A stretch of 64,000 nucleotides of DNA from Arthrobacter sp. efr-133-R2A-120. Lineage in GTDB: Bacteria; Actinomycetota; Actinomycetes; Actinomycetales; Micrococcaceae. Shown piece after piece: positions 29,717-39,320 of this stretch. The stretch is from contig NZ_JARVRF010000002.1 in the NCBI RefSeq assembly GCF_030209835.1, positions 62,001 to 126,000 of the forward strand. Reading direction: 5' to 3'. Position 1 is the stretch's first letter, and each line of letters starts with the position of its first letter. A model generated the notes under the pieces. It was not told the origin of the DNA, did no database searches, and was given only the letters and a program-made list of their open reading frames with translations. The translations under genes were made by a program, and so were the position numbers.

Positions 29717-30271
29717 TTACCCGTAGGTATCCCGGGGGCCCCGCCCATTGACGCTTCGTCCGCCCTTGCGCCAGCTCGGCGCGGTGGGCGCGAGCACTTG
29801 AATGGACGTCACCACACCGTCTCCGAGTTCTTTTCGGAACATGTCCAGGAGGCTGGTGCTCAGGAGCCTGAGCTGCGTTGCCCACGCGGTGGAATCGCAG
29901 CGGACATGCAGGGTGGTGTCGGTGAAGCTCTCCGGAGTGCAATGTGCGGAAATCTCCGGTCCCACCAAGGCATCCCACTCGGCCATCACGGAGCCCACGG
30001 CAACTGGAGATGTCCAACCGCGTTCGGCCACGAGCCTCCCGACGACTTTCCCCAAACCAAGCGGGTCCCGGCCGCTGCCATGGAATTGGCTGAATCCTCG
30101 GGTGTCCCGGACGCCCTTGCGTTTCGGAGCGGTACCCGTCCGCGGGGCGGCGCGACGGATTTCGCCCCGCGCAGCGGCCGCTTCGCGCATCCGGTTCAAA
30201 GCTGATTGGGCAGCGTCAATCTCGTCAGGGTCCCTGCCCGGCTGGCGTCCGCCGGGGCTATCCTTCTCCAT
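29717..30271 (-). CDS. dciA: DUF721 / DciA-family protein
   Basis: 184 residues from ATG 30271 (GGAGG five bases upstream); it overlaps the recF end by 14 bases. The N-terminus is charged. The DUF721 core is LGKVVGRLVAERGWTSPVAVG, WDALVGPEISAHCTPESFTD, LHVRCDSTAWATQLRLL, LLDMFRKELGDGVVTSI. DciA loads the replicative helicase DnaB in most bacteria lacking DnaC. Its place in the recF-gyrB operon is typical for actinobacteria. The symbol follows the family definition. Confidence 0.88.
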   Translation of the reverse strand: MEKDSPGGRQPGRDPDEIDAAQSALNRMREAAAARGEIRRAAPRTGTAPKRKGVRDTRGFSQFHGSGRDPLGLGKVVGRLVAERGWTSPVAVGSVMAEWDALVGPEISAHCTPESFTDTTLHVRCDSTAWATQLRLLSTSLLDMFRKELGDGVVTSIQVLAPTAPSWRKGGRSVNGRGPRDTYG

Positions 30272-31451
30272 CAATGCCTCCGGGCACAACCTTCACGCGC
30301 CGCCCCGCCAGTTCCTCGGGAATATCGGCGTCGACGGCGGCCGTCACCAAAACCTGTTCGGCGCCGGCCACTATTGCAGCCAGTTTACGCCTGCGCTGCA
30401 CGTCCAGCTCGGCGAACACGTCGTCGAGGATGAGGATCGGAGCAGAACCCCCGGTACGGGTGTCGTCGAGCATGACGTAGTACGAGGCCAGGCGCAGGGA
30501 GAGGCACATGGACCATGTTTCGCCATGGGAAGCATAGCCCTTGGCCGGAGCTTGGCCTAAAACCAATTCGAGTTCGTCGCGATGGGGTCCGACCAGGGAA
30601 ATTCCGCGTTCCAACTCTTTGCGGCGCGAGGCGGCGAAAGCCTGGACGTAACGCTCAGTGAGTTGCTCCACGGATAGCAGGCGGAGGTCCTCAACCCCCT
30701 CTGAACCCTCAGCCAGACGTTCGGCGGGACCGCCGTCGTCGTCCAACACGCCTTGGATAGTGGAGCGGTAGATCGCGCCCGCTTCCTTCGATCCATCCGT
30801 CAGTTGCGCGTAGGCGCTGTTTAGGTGGGGTCGAAGCCGTTCCACGAGTTCCAGCCGTGCATGCAGGAGTTCCGCGCCGGCCCGCGCCATGTGCTGGTCC
30901 CAAACATCGAGCGTTGCTTCGTGGCCCGCGGTGAATTTTCCGGTGCGGGCCGATTTCAGCAGGGCGTTGCGCTGTTTGAGCACGCGGTCGTAGTCGCTGC
31001 GGGTCGCCGCATGCACTGGCATGAGGCTGACCAGCAGCTCGTCGAGGAAGCGCCGGCGGTTGGACGGATCACCCTTGACCAGGGCCAGGTCTTCGGGGGC
31101 GAAGAGCACGGTCTGGCAAATGCCCAGGATGTCGCGGGCGCGTACGGGATTTCCGCGGTTGATCCGGCCACGGTTGGCACGGCCGGCATTGATTTCGAGC
31201 TCGACCACGGTGGATTGTTCACCGCGGACAAGCTTCGCCCGGATCAAAGCGCGCTCCGTGCCGAAGCGCAGGAGGGGCGCATCCGTGCTGACTCGGTGCG
31301 AGCTCAGGGTGGCCAGGTATCCGATGGCTTCCATGAGGTTCGTCTTGCCGATGCCGTTGGACCCCACGAGGACGGTGACCCCGGGGCCGAGCTTGAGGTC
31401 AACCTGCGCGTAGCTGCGGAAATCGGTCAGCGAAAGATGTTCGAGGTACAC
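30258..31451 (-). CDS. recF: DNA replication and repair protein RecF
   Basis: 397 residues, SMC-like ATPase that helps load RecA at gaps. Walker A is GSNGIGKTNLMEAIG, the signature region lies around LSLRLASYYVML, and Walker B is ILILDDVFAELD. The N-terminus MYLEHLSLTDFRSYAQVD is characteristic. It overlaps dciA. Confidence 0.97.
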   Translation of the reverse strand: MYLEHLSLTDFRSYAQVDLKLGPGVTVLVGSNGIGKTNLMEAIGYLATLSSHRVSTDAPLLRFGTERALIRAKLVRGEQSTVVELEINAGRANRGRINRGNPVRARDILGICQTVLFAPEDLALVKGDPSNRRRFLDELLVSLMPVHAATRSDYDRVLKQRNALLKSARTGKFTAGHEATLDVWDQHMARAGAELLHARLELVERLRPHLNSAYAQLTDGSKEAGAIYRSTIQGVLDDDGGPAERLAEGSEGVEDLRLLSVEQLTERYVQAFAASRRKELERGISLVGPHRDELELVLGQAPAKGYASHGETWSMCLSLRLASYYVMLDDTRTGGSAPILILDDVFAELDVQRRRKLAAIVAGAEQVLVTAAVDADIPEELAGRRVKVVPGGIDGEG

Positions 31452-31474
31452 GCGTACTGCTGGTCGGCCGGGAC

Positions 31475-32359
31475 TTAGTTGGCCGGGCGGGTGGCGTGTC
31501 CGCCGAACTGGTTGCGCAGCGCGGACACCATCTTCATGGCCGGTGAGTTGTCCTCGCGGGAGGAGAAGCGGGCGAAGAGCGCAGCGGTGATTGCCGGCGC
31601 GGGGATCGCGTTGGCAATCGCTTCTTCAACGGTCCAGCGGCCTTCGCCGGAGTCCTCGACGTAGTCCCCGATGGAGGCCAGGCCCGGGTCTTCGTCCAGG
31701 GCTTTGACCATGAGGTCCAACAGCCAGGACCGCACCACGGTGCCTTTTTGCCAGGCACGGAAAGTCCCGGGAAGGTCCTTGATGATGTCCTTGGCCGCGA
31801 GCAGTTCGTAGCCTTCGGCGTAGGCCTGCATCAAACCGTATTCGATGCCGTTGTGGACCATCTTGGCGTAGTGTCCTGCTCCCACGCCGCCCACGTGGAC
31901 GAAGCTGTCGGCACGATCGCCTTCGGGACGGAGCGCGTCGAATACCGGCATGGCCAGTTCGATGTCTTCGTCCGCGCCGCCTGCCATGAGTCCGTAGCCG
32001 TTCTGCAGGCCCCAGACGCCTCCCGAAACACCGCAATCGGCGAAGCGGATGTCCTTGGATGCCAGGAAGGCGGCATGCTTCTGGTCTTCGGTGAAGCGTG
32101 AGTTGCCGCCGTCGATCACCATGTCCCCGGCGGAGAGCTTTTCACCGAGTTCGCTGATCACGGCATCGGTGATGTCGCCGGAGGGAACCATGACCCAGAC
32201 CAGGCGCGGAGCCGGAAGTGCAGCAATCAGTTCGTCAACGGATGCGACGTCGGCGATGTCCTGATTGCGGTCAAAGCCAGTGACCTCGATTCCGCCGTTG
32301 CGCATGCGTTCGCGCATGTTGAAACCCATTTTTCCAAGGCCGATCAGTCCGATGTGCAC
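31475..32359 (-). CDS. gnd: 6-phosphogluconate dehydrogenase (decarboxylating), short form
   Basis: 294 residues, the short GndA/GntZ-like form. It converts 6-phosphogluconate to ribulose 5-phosphate. The N-terminal Rossmann fold is MHIGLIGLGKMGFNM. Substrate binding is DGGNSRFTEDQKH, GVSGGVWGLQNGYGLMAGG, and the catalytic Lys is in HYAKMVHNGIEYG. Its position between dnaN and recF is conserved in actinobacteria. The cofactor preference cannot be decided. Confidence 0.95.
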   Translation of the reverse strand: MHIGLIGLGKMGFNMRERMRNGGIEVTGFDRNQDIADVASVDELIAALPAPRLVWVMVPSGDITDAVISELGEKLSAGDMVIDGGNSRFTEDQKHAAFLASKDIRFADCGVSGGVWGLQNGYGLMAGGADEDIELAMPVFDALRPEGDRADSFVHVGGVGAGHYAKMVHNGIEYGLMQAYAEGYELLAAKDIIKDLPGTFRAWQKGTVVRSWLLDLMVKALDEDPGLASIGDYVEDSGEGRWTVEEAIANAIPAPAITAALFARFSSREDNSPAMKMVSALRNQFGGHATRPAN

Positions 32360-32494
32360 GGTGTGAACTCTTTTCTGCGCTGGTGGTTTTGGTATTGACC
32401 CGACCGTTCCCTGGCCGTGGGGCCCCTCCGGCGAGGGCCCCTGCCTGAGCTTGCGAAGGCTGGGAGCCGGTGGGGACTTGCGAGGCGGTGGGGA

Positions 32495-33619
32495 CTAGTT
32501 GGGGAGACGGACGGGCATCACGAGGTAGCGGTAGTCGCCCTTGTCATCGCCGTCGGCGTCAACCTGGGCGGTGATCATGGCTGGCTTGGGTGCGGTAGTG
32601 AAGGAGAAGCGCACGAACTTGGTCTCAATCACGCCCAGGCCTTCCACCAGGTAGTGCGGGTTGAAGGCCACGGTGATGTCGTCGCCGCTGAGCTGGGCTT
32701 CCAGTTCCTCGGATGCCTGGGCATCTTCGCCGGTACCGGCGTCGAGATTCAGTTGGCCTTGGGTGAACGCCAGGCGAACCGGGGTGTTTCGTTCCGCGAC
32801 GAGGGACACACGGCGAACGGCTTCAACGAGTTCCTGGGTTTGGACCGTGGCGTGGATCGGCGTGGAATCCGGGAACAAGGACCGGATCTTGGGGTAGTCG
32901 CCGTCGACGAGCAGGGAAGTGGTGGTGCGCCCGCCGCTTTCGAAGCCAATCAGGCGGCTGTCGTCATCAGCGAGTGCGAGGTGGATGTCGCCGCTGCCAC
33001 CGAGCGTCTTGGCCACCTCGTTGAGGGTCTTGGATTTCACTAAGGCACTCGTGGAAATTCCCGGGGTGACGGGCTTCCACGGCACTTCCCGCATGGCGAG
33101 GCGGTAACGGTCCGTGGCGAGGAGGGTGATCATGTCATCCTCGATCTCCATCCGGACACCGGTAAGGATCGGCAGGGTGTCATCCCTGCTGGCCGCGATG
33201 ATGACCTGCGAAACGGCTTGGGCGAAGGCGTCGCCGGGCAAGGTTCCACTGATGGCGGGAAGCGCCGGAAGTGGCGGGTACTCGGATTCCGGCATGGTGG
33301 CGAGATGGAAGCTGCTTCGACGGCACGTGAGGGTGACTTTGCTGCCGTCGGTTTCGATGTCGACAGGCGCCGAAGGGAGGCTGCGGCAGATATCGGCCAA
33401 GAGGCGACCGGAAACCAGGATGGTTCCCTCGGTGGTGACGTCAGCCGGAATCTCGAGACGGGCGGAGGTCTCGTAGTCAAAGCTCGAGAGACTCACTGTT
33501 CCGGCTTCTGCCTTGAGCAGGAGACCTGAGAGTACCGGGACGGGCGGCCGCGGAGACAAGGACCGGGCTGTCCATGTGACGGCTTCTGCCAGGACATCCC
33601 GCTCGACTCTGAACTTCAC
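32495..33619 (-). CDS. dnaN: DNA polymerase III sliding clamp (beta subunit)
   Basis: 374 residues with three repeated clamp domains; start MKFRVERDVLAEAVTWTARSL. The C-terminal end YRYLVMPVRLPN matches the family end. It forms the ring that tethers polymerase to DNA. It is the next gene after dnaA, across the origin spacer. Confidence 0.98.
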   Translation of the reverse strand: MKFRVERDVLAEAVTWTARSLSPRPPVPVLSGLLLKAEAGTVSLSSFDYETSARLEIPADVTTEGTILVSGRLLADICRSLPSAPVDIETDGSKVTLTCRRSSFHLATMPESEYPPLPALPAISGTLPGDAFAQAVSQVIIAASRDDTLPILTGVRMEIEDDMITLLATDRYRLAMREVPWKPVTPGISTSALVKSKTLNEVAKTLGGSGDIHLALADDDSRLIGFESGGRTTTSLLVDGDYPKIRSLFPDSTPIHATVQTQELVEAVRRVSLVAERNTPVRLAFTQGQLNLDAGTGEDAQASEELEAQLSGDDITVAFNPHYLVEGLGVIETKFVRFSFTTAPKPAMITAQVDADGDDKGDYRYLVMPVRLPN

Positions 33620-34154
33620 GGAAGGGTGCCGCCTTTCATTGCTGCTGCCAGTGTTCCACCGGAAACTCCCGCAGGAGCCCCGAAAACCAGCGCCCCGAAC
33701 TCGGCAGCTGCATGGTCCGCAGTGAGCGAACTACAAAGCAGCGCCAAGGATGGACGCGATGCAGACAGCTTAGCCGGAACTTCGGGCATTAACCCATCCC
33801 CGGCTTGCTGGCTTGTGGTTCGAAGCAGCCACGGGCTGCGTCGGCGGGTGGGCGGAAGGAGATTGTTATTTGAGGGAATTCATTTTTTTGGGATTAGTAG
33901 TGTTAATAACCCCTGTGGAAACTGTGGATAACTGCCTCTGGACCCGCGGTTCCGCGGTTAACCCCTGTTCACGACATGTGGGCGACAGGGGTTTTAAACA
34001 GGGTGTGGACGTGGATAACCCCCAGGGCCGTTTTTAACGATCCACAGACGCCTTAAGGGTTTTAAGCCCATTAACCGCGCTTGTCCCCTTAAGTATCCAC
34101 AGGCTTATCCACATGCGCCTGTTAATAAGGTATGGAGTGGCTCGAGGGAGGGAC
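33620..34154. other. oriC: Candidate replication origin (oriC) between dnaN and dnaA
   Basis: 535 bases without a gene. DnaA boxes: TGTGGATAA at 33923 and TTATCCACA at 34105 are perfect. TGTGGAAAC 33914, CGTGGATAA 34010, CGATCCACA 34038 and GTATCCACA 34093 are near matches. An AT-rich stretch with GAATTCATTTTTTTGGG and TTAGTAGTGTTAATAA lies at about 33876-33910 and could be the unwinding element. The dnaA-dnaN spacer is the usual actinobacterial oriC. Confidence 0.8.
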
Positions 34155-35576
34155 TCAGGAATCGCGTTGCTGCTGCTTGATGCGGTTGGTCAGCTCTGTC
34201 ACCTGGTTGTAGATCACACGGCGCTCGGCCATCAGTTCGCGAATCTTGCGGTCCGCGTGGATCACGGTGGTGTGGTCGCGGCCGCCTAGCTCCTGGCCGA
34301 TCTTGGGCAGGGACATGTCCGTGAGCTCGCGGCACAGGTACATGGCGATCTGCCGCGCGGTCACTAAAGTGCGTGTGCGGGACTTGCTGCAAAGCTCTTC
34401 CATGCTGAGCTTGAAATAGTCAGCCGTCTGCTTCAGGATCTGGTCGGCCGTGATCTCCTGGGCGCCGTCGTCGGTGATCAGGTCCTTCAGCACCATTTCG
34501 GCGAGGGCCACATCGACGGGCTGGCGGTTGAGGCTGGCGAACGCAGTGACGCGGATCAGCGCGCCTTCGAGCTCGCGGATGTTGCTTGAGATCTTGGAAG
34601 CGATGTACTCCAAGGCGTCGTCGGGCGCGGACAGTCCCTCGCTCTGGGCTTTCTTGCGGAGGATCGCGATGCGGGTTTCGAGTTCCGGCGGCTGGATATC
34701 GGTCAGCAGGCCCCACTCAAAACGGGACTTCATGCGGTCCTCGAAGCCGGCGAGCTGCTTGGGCGGCAGGTCCGAGGTGATGACCACTTGCTTGTTGTTG
34801 TTGTGCAGGGCGTTGAACGTGTGGAAGAACTCTTCCAGCGTCCGGTCCTTGCCTGCAAGGAACTGGATGTCGTCAATCAGGAGCACATCGACGTTGCGGT
34901 ACGTGGTCTTGAAGCTGGCGCCTTCATCGTCGCGGATCGAGTTGATGAAGTCGTTGGTGAACTCTTCGGAATTCACGTAGCGCACCCGGATGCCGCTGTA
35001 GAGTCGGCGGGCGTAGTGGCCGATCGCGTGCAGCAAGTGCGTCTTGCCGAGCCCGGAGTCGCCGTAGATGAACAGCGGGTTGTAGGCCTTGGCTGGTGCT
35101 TCGGCGACCGCGACGGCGGCCGCGTGGGCAAAGCGGTTGGAAGAACCGATCACGAAGGTGTCAAAGACGTATTTCGGGTTCAGCCGGCCGAATTCGTGTG
35201 AAGTACTCGGCGGGGTGGGCTGCGGCTTCAGTTCCACGGCCAGGTCGTTCGCGGAAGAGAGTTCGACGGCGGGGGCCGGCTCTTCGTGGATGGGCACCAG
35301 ATCCGTGTCGACGTCGATCGCGCACCGGATATCGTCGGAAAAGACGCTGCGAAGGGCGTCATCGAGGGCGTCCTTGACTTGCGTCTGGAGAACCTCGCGG
35401 GTCAATTCGTTGGGTACGGCCACCAAGAGGGTGGAGCCGATCAGGCCCTGCGCCTGCGCAAGGATAACGAAACCGCGCTGCCGGGGTGTGACGCGATCGT
35501 CTTGTTCCAGCAGGCTCAGCACCCGCCGCCAGGAACTTCCGACCGTGTTGGCGTGGTTGGCTTCGTCTACCGTCAT
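34155..35576 (-). CDS. dnaA: Chromosomal replication initiator protein DnaA
   Basis: 473 residues from ATG 35576, chosen because AGGGA lies nine bases upstream and MTVDEANHANTVGSSWRR matches the family; the frame extends 18 codons further without support. Domain III carries Walker A GDSGLGKTHLL and Walker B VLLIDDIQFLAGK. Domain IV carries the box-recognition motif GGRDHTTVIHADRKI. Spacers rich in DnaA boxes flank it on both sides. Confidence 0.98.
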   Translation of the reverse strand: MTVDEANHANTVGSSWRRVLSLLEQDDRVTPRQRGFVILAQAQGLIGSTLLVAVPNELTREVLQTQVKDALDDALRSVFSDDIRCAIDVDTDLVPIHEEPAPAVELSSANDLAVELKPQPTPPSTSHEFGRLNPKYVFDTFVIGSSNRFAHAAAVAVAEAPAKAYNPLFIYGDSGLGKTHLLHAIGHYARRLYSGIRVRYVNSEEFTNDFINSIRDDEGASFKTTYRNVDVLLIDDIQFLAGKDRTLEEFFHTFNALHNNNKQVVITSDLPPKQLAGFEDRMKSRFEWGLLTDIQPPELETRIAILRKKAQSEGLSAPDDALEYIASKISSNIRELEGALIRVTAFASLNRQPVDVALAEMVLKDLITDDGAQEITADQILKQTADYFKLSMEELCSKSRTRTLVTARQIAMYLCRELTDMSLPKIGQELGGRDHTTVIHADRKIRELMAERRVIYNQVTELTNRIKQQQRDS

Positions 35577-36033
35577 CAATTGGTTCCCTCGAGTGCTTGC
35601 TTGCCTGGATTGCGGCAGCCGAAGGTCCAAACCATGAGTGGATTCCGAACCGAATCCACAGGGTTATGCACAGTCCGTGGATAATCGGCTACTGAGACAC
35701 TCTAGGGGATGGAAACTCCAGAAGATAGCTGGGAACAAGCTTGTGGATAATTACACCGTTGTGGTTCTTAAACGGGGTCTGTGAGCCACTTCATCCACAG
35801 GCTGGCGGTCGTACTTAGCCACAGCTGGGGATATCGGGCACGGTGGCTCCCGGTTTGACCTCGGGGGTCTTTTTGCCCTAACGTTGTGAAGTCCTATGTG
35901 TCCGCTTTTCGACCACCCGCACTTCCGGTAAATCCGGCGTTGGGCGGCGGCGGATACACAATAAACTTAGCGTCGGCCAGTTCTTCCCCTTTTGATCGGG
36001 TGGGCGCACCTTTGATCCACTGGAGTAACTAAC
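35577..36033. other. dnaA-rpmH spacer with DnaA boxes
   Basis: 457 bases without a gene. It has one perfect DnaA box (TGTGGATAA at 35742) and near matches GAATCCACA 35652, CGTGGATAA 35676 and TCATCCACA 35791. It should contain divergent promoters for dnaA and rpmH, and may allow DnaA to control both. Confidence 0.6.
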
Positions 36034-36171
36034 GTGAGCAAGCGGACTTTTCAGCCGAATAACCGCCGTCGGGCCAAGAAGCATGGCTTCCGCCTTCGTA
36101 TGCGCACCCGTGCCGGCCGCGCCATCCTGGCCGCCCGTCGTGGCAAGGGCCGCGTCGAACTGTCGGCCTAA
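36034..36171 (+). CDS. rpmH: 50S ribosomal protein L34
   Basis: 45 residues from GTG 36034, GGAG eight bases upstream. It reads [20 protein letters not shown] then [18 protein letters not shown], the complete L34 sequence. It starts the rpmH-rnpA-yidD-yidC operon. Confidence 0.97.
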   Translation: MSKRTFQPNNRRRAKKHGFRLRMRTRAGRAILAARRGKGRVELSA

Positions 36172-36211
36172 ATAACTGACTCGTCGGTCAGCCTTCCAAG
36201 CGAGTCAATAG

Positions 36212-36619
36212 GTGCTAGCCACCCGTAACCGTCTGCGGACTTCTACCGACTTTTCAACAACTGTACGTTCCGGCGTCCGCAATGGACGCCGGAACTTAGT
36301 GTTATATACGGCACCTATTGGTGCCGGAGAACCGAGCCGCATCGGCTTCATCGTTTCCAAAGCTGTCGGGAACGCTGTGACCAGGAACCTCGTTAAGAGG
36401 AGACTGAGAGAAGCAGGTGCTTTGTCTTTGAATAGGCATGGCACGGGTCTTGCTGTCGTGGTCCGGGCGTTGCCTGCGGCTGCGACGGCGAGCTGGGACC
36501 AGCTGCTGACGGATTACAATGCCGCCTTGGCGGCAACCACGAAACGGCTCGGCGGATCCTCTCCGCGGGTTGTTTCGCCCACCCAGGGCACCACAACGGA
36601 AGGGACACCGCGTGCATGA
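36212..36619 (+). CDS. rnpA: Ribonuclease P protein component
   Basis: 135 residues from GTG 36212. It binds RNase P RNA for tRNA 5' processing. The RNR motif is seen as GNAVTRNLVKRRLREA, with the N-terminal LATRNRLRTSTDFSTTVRSG. The C-terminal 25 residues are a Thr/Pro tail. The end overlaps the yidD start. Confidence 0.96.
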   Translation: MLATRNRLRTSTDFSTTVRSGVRNGRRNLVLYTAPIGAGEPSRIGFIVSKAVGNAVTRNLVKRRLREAGALSLNRHGTGLAVVVRALPAAATASWDQLLTDYNAALAATTKRLGGSSPRVVSPTQGTTTEGTPRA

Positions 36620-37010
36620 GCTGAGCTCCGCCGTCGTCCGCTTCTTTAGAGTCGCTCCGAGGATCCTCGGAACTTTTCTGTGGGAGCTGCCGCGCAACGT
36701 CCTCATCATCTTGCTGAAGACGTATCGCAGGATCATCTCTCCCTTATACGGCCAGGTGTGCCGGTTCTTCCCATCCTGCTCGGCATATGCCCTCGAAGCG
36801 GTGACGGTACATGGTGCCGTCAAGGGAAGTTGGCTCGCAGTGCGGCGCCTAGCGCGTTGCCACCCCTGGAACGCCGGCGGCGTGGACCACGTCCCCGCCG
36901 GACATCGTCACTGGCCCGAAGGCCAGACGCCCACAATTGTTGTACTGAACAACCCGGACCAGTTCCTGGCTGTGTGGTCTGATGAAGACGGTCGCCGCAC
37001 AGCGGCCTGA
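36612..37010 (+). CDS. yidD: Membrane protein insertion efficiency factor YidD
   Basis: 132 residues from GTG 36612, overlapping rnpA by eight bases. YidD core: LLKTYRRIISPLYGQVCRFF, PSCSAYALEAV and RLARCHPWNAGGVDHVP, with the family cysteines present. It assists YidC-dependent insertion. The frame is open further upstream only through rnpA. Confidence 0.95.
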   Translation: MHELSSAVVRFFRVAPRILGTFLWELPRNVLIILLKTYRRIISPLYGQVCRFFPSCSAYALEAVTVHGAVKGSWLAVRRLARCHPWNAGGVDHVPAGHRHWPEGQTPTIVVLNNPDQFLAVWSDEDGRRTAA

Positions 37011-37027
37011 GGAAATAGGGAAAACGT

Positions 37028-38005
37028 ATGGACATCTTTGGAACAATTCTGGCCCCGTTCAAGTGGCTAGTGTCCGCGATCATGCTGGGGTTCCACGACG
37101 GGCTGAGTTTCATCGGCCTGCCTCCGGAGAACGGTTGGACGTGGACGCTGTCCATCATCGGTTTGGTGCTGGTGATCCGTGCCGCCCTGATTCCTGTTTT
37201 CGTCAAGCAAATCAAGGCACAGCGAGGCATGCAGCTGCTTCAGCCTGATCTGAAGAAGATGCAAGCGAAGTACAAGGGCAAGACGGACCAGCTCTCCCGC
37301 CAGGCGATGGCGCAGGAACAGATGGCGCTGTACAAGAAGCACGGCACCAACCCGTTCTCCGCTTGTTTGCCCATGCTGATCCAGATGCCGTTCTTCTTCG
37401 CGCTGTTCCAGGTGCTTTCCGGTATCAGTGCTGCGAAGGAAAGCGGCCAGGGCATCGGCGCTTTGAGCCATGAGCAGGTAGTGCAGTTCGATGCGTCCAG
37501 TATCTTCGGCGCCCCCCTCTCGGCTTCGCTGCTTCACGGGACACCGGCCGGCGGCGGCGACGTGACTGTTGTGTGGGTCCTCTCCATCGTGATGATCCTC
37601 GCCATGACGGCGTCGCAGTTCATTACGCAGAAGCAGATCATGGCCAAGAACATGTCCGAAGAGGCCATGGCCAGCCCGTTCATGCGCCAGCAGAAGATGA
37701 TGCTCTACATCCTGCCGCTCGTGTTCGGTGTTGGTGGCATCAACTTCCCGATCGGTGTGCTCATCTACTGGACCACCACCAACCTCTGGACCATGGGCCA
37801 GCAGTTCTTTGTCATCCGCCGCATGCCGACGCCGGGATCTCCCGCCGCGAAAGCCCTCGCTGAGCGTCGCGCCGCTAAGGGCCTGCCCTCCCACCCCCTT
37901 CTGGGCGGTAAGAAGGACGCAGACGTCGCCGCTGAAGTGGCCGCCGTCGAGGTCAAGGCACAGCAGCGCATCCAGCCACAACGTAAGAACAGGAAGAAGA
38001 AGTAA
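37028..38005 (+). CDS. yidC: Membrane protein insertase YidC
   Basis: 325 residues, without the large periplasmic domain of Gram-negative YidC. The hydrophilic-groove region and coiled-coil loop are LIPVFVKQIKAQRGMQLLQP and MAQEQMALYKKHGTNPFSAC, with later helices LPLVFGVGGINFPIGVLIYW. The C-terminus is basic (QRIQPQRKNRKKK), fitting ribosome contact. TAATG overlap couples it to jag. Confidence 0.97.
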   Translation: MDIFGTILAPFKWLVSAIMLGFHDGLSFIGLPPENGWTWTLSIIGLVLVIRAALIPVFVKQIKAQRGMQLLQPDLKKMQAKYKGKTDQLSRQAMAQEQMALYKKHGTNPFSACLPMLIQMPFFFALFQVLSGISAAKESGQGIGALSHEQVVQFDASSIFGAPLSASLLHGTPAGGGDVTVVWVLSIVMILAMTASQFITQKQIMAKNMSEEAMASPFMRQQKMMLYILPLVFGVGGINFPIGVLIYWTTTNLWTMGQQFFVIRRMPTPGSPAAKALAERRAAKGLPSHPLLGGKKDADVAAEVAAVEVKAQQRIQPQRKNRKKK

Positions 38006-38583
38006 TGTCTGTTGAAAGCACCGAAGAGGCAACGGCCGCTGCCGCCACCGAGGAACCGGCAGAGGCCACAGTAGAAACTTCCGAAGAGGGCGCTCCCGCC
38101 GGCAAGGGCACTTCCGTGAGCCGCCTCGAGGAAGAGGGCGACGTCGCCGCAGACTACCTCGAGGAACTGCTCGACATTGCCGACATCGACGGCGACATCG
38201 ACATTGAGATCCGCAACGGCCGTACCTACATCTCCATCGCAGCCGAAGACGACTCCGAGGGGCTTGAGAGCCTGGTAGGCCGCGACGGTGAAGTGCTCGA
38301 AGCCCTTCAGGAACTCGCTCGCTTGTCCGTGCTGTCGGCGACCGAGAACCGCTCGCGCCTGGTGCTCGACATCAACGGTTACCGCAAGGAACGTGCCGGC
38401 GATCTTCAGCAGATTGCCGAAGACGCCGTCGCGAAGGTGAAGGAGACCGGCGCCCCGGTGGCCCTTGAACCTATGAGCGCTTACGAGCGCAAGATTGTGC
38501 ACGACGCCGTGGCTGACCTCGGGTTCGTATCCGAGTCCGAGGGCGAAGGCGCCGGCCGCCACATCGTGGTTTCGGCCGACTAA
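38005..38583 (+). CDS. jag: Jag/KhpB-type single-stranded nucleic acid-binding protein
   Basis: 192 residues. An acidic N-terminus is followed by a KH-like part (VAADYLEELLDIADIDGDID, GRDGEVLEALQELARL) and an R3H domain (PMSAYERKIVHDAVADLGF). It binds RNA and is linked to cell elongation control. It stands between yidC and rsmG as usual. Confidence 0.93.
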   Translation: MSVESTEEATAAAATEEPAEATVETSEEGAPAGKGTSVSRLEEEGDVAADYLEELLDIADIDGDIDIEIRNGRTYISIAAEDDSEGLESLVGRDGEVLEALQELARLSVLSATENRSRLVLDINGYRKERAGDLQQIAEDAVAKVKETGAPVALEPMSAYERKIVHDAVADLGFVSESEGEGAGRHIVVSAD

Positions 38584-38589
38584 CGGATC

Positions 38590-39240
38590 ATGGTTGAAAT
38601 CACGGCAGCCGAACTCCAAGCGGCAGAGAAGATTTTCGGTGACCGGCTTGGGCTCGCCCAGCGGTACGTAGAACACTTGGCGACATCCGGAACCGAGCGC
38701 GGGCTGATTGGCCCGCGCGAGGTTCCCCGCCTGTGGAGCCGGCACGTTCTCAATTGCGCCGTCATCGAGTCGGCAATAGCCCACGGAAGCCACGTCGCAG
38801 ACGTTGGTTCCGGTGCGGGCCTTCCCGGCTTGTGCTTGGCAATCGCGCGTCCCGATCTTGAACTCACGCTGATCGAACCCCTGGAGCGGCGCGTCATTTG
38901 GCTTCAGGAAGTAGTGGACGACCTTGGGCTGGGTAATGTGACCGTTATGCGCACGCGGGCCGAGCTCGCGGTGGGAATGGTCGACGCGGACGTTGTCACG
39001 GCACGGGCTGTCTCTGCTCTGTCCAAGCTCGCCGGATTGACCATTCCCTTGCTTAACGGCAAGGGTGAAGTGGTGGCGATCAAGGGCCGCAGTGCTGCCG
39101 AGGAGATTGAGCAAGCAGCAAAAGTCATTCGCAGGCTCGGCGGCGTGGAAACGTCTGTTGTGGTTTGTGGGCAGGAGCTCTTGGAGGAACCCACCACTGT
39201 GGTCAGGATCGTCGTTAACAAACAGCGGAAGATCGCTTAG
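38590..39240 (+). CDS. rsmG: 16S rRNA (guanine527-N7)-methyltransferase
   Basis: 216 residues, SAM-dependent. The SAM motif is VADVGSGAGLPGLCLAI, followed by TLIEPLERRVIWLQEV and VVTARAVSALSKLAGLT. It modifies the 530 loop of 16S rRNA; loss gives low-level streptomycin resistance in other bacteria. It is six bases from jag. Confidence 0.96.
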   Translation: MVEITAAELQAAEKIFGDRLGLAQRYVEHLATSGTERGLIGPREVPRLWSRHVLNCAVIESAIAHGSHVADVGSGAGLPGLCLAIARPDLELTLIEPLERRVIWLQEVVDDLGLGNVTVMRTRAELAVGMVDADVVTARAVSALSKLAGLTIPLLNGKGEVVAIKGRSAAEEIEQAAKVIRRLGGVETSVVVCGQELLEEPTTVVRIVVNKQRKIA

Positions 39241-39320
39241 CTTCGGCGCTGTGTCCCGCGTGTCCGCAACTGAGCGGTTAAGCTAGAGAACGGCAGCTAG
39301 AGCCGAATGAGAGTGAGAGT

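Noticed and set aside
32419..32441. GGGGCCC/GGGCCCC hairpin between dnaN and gnd
   Set aside because: Only seven paired bases, no T-run; gnd and dnaN are probably co-transcribed, so a terminator is not supported.
37765..39114. 449-codon minus-strand ORF opposite jag and rsmG
   Set aside because: Antisense to two conserved genes and without family motifs.
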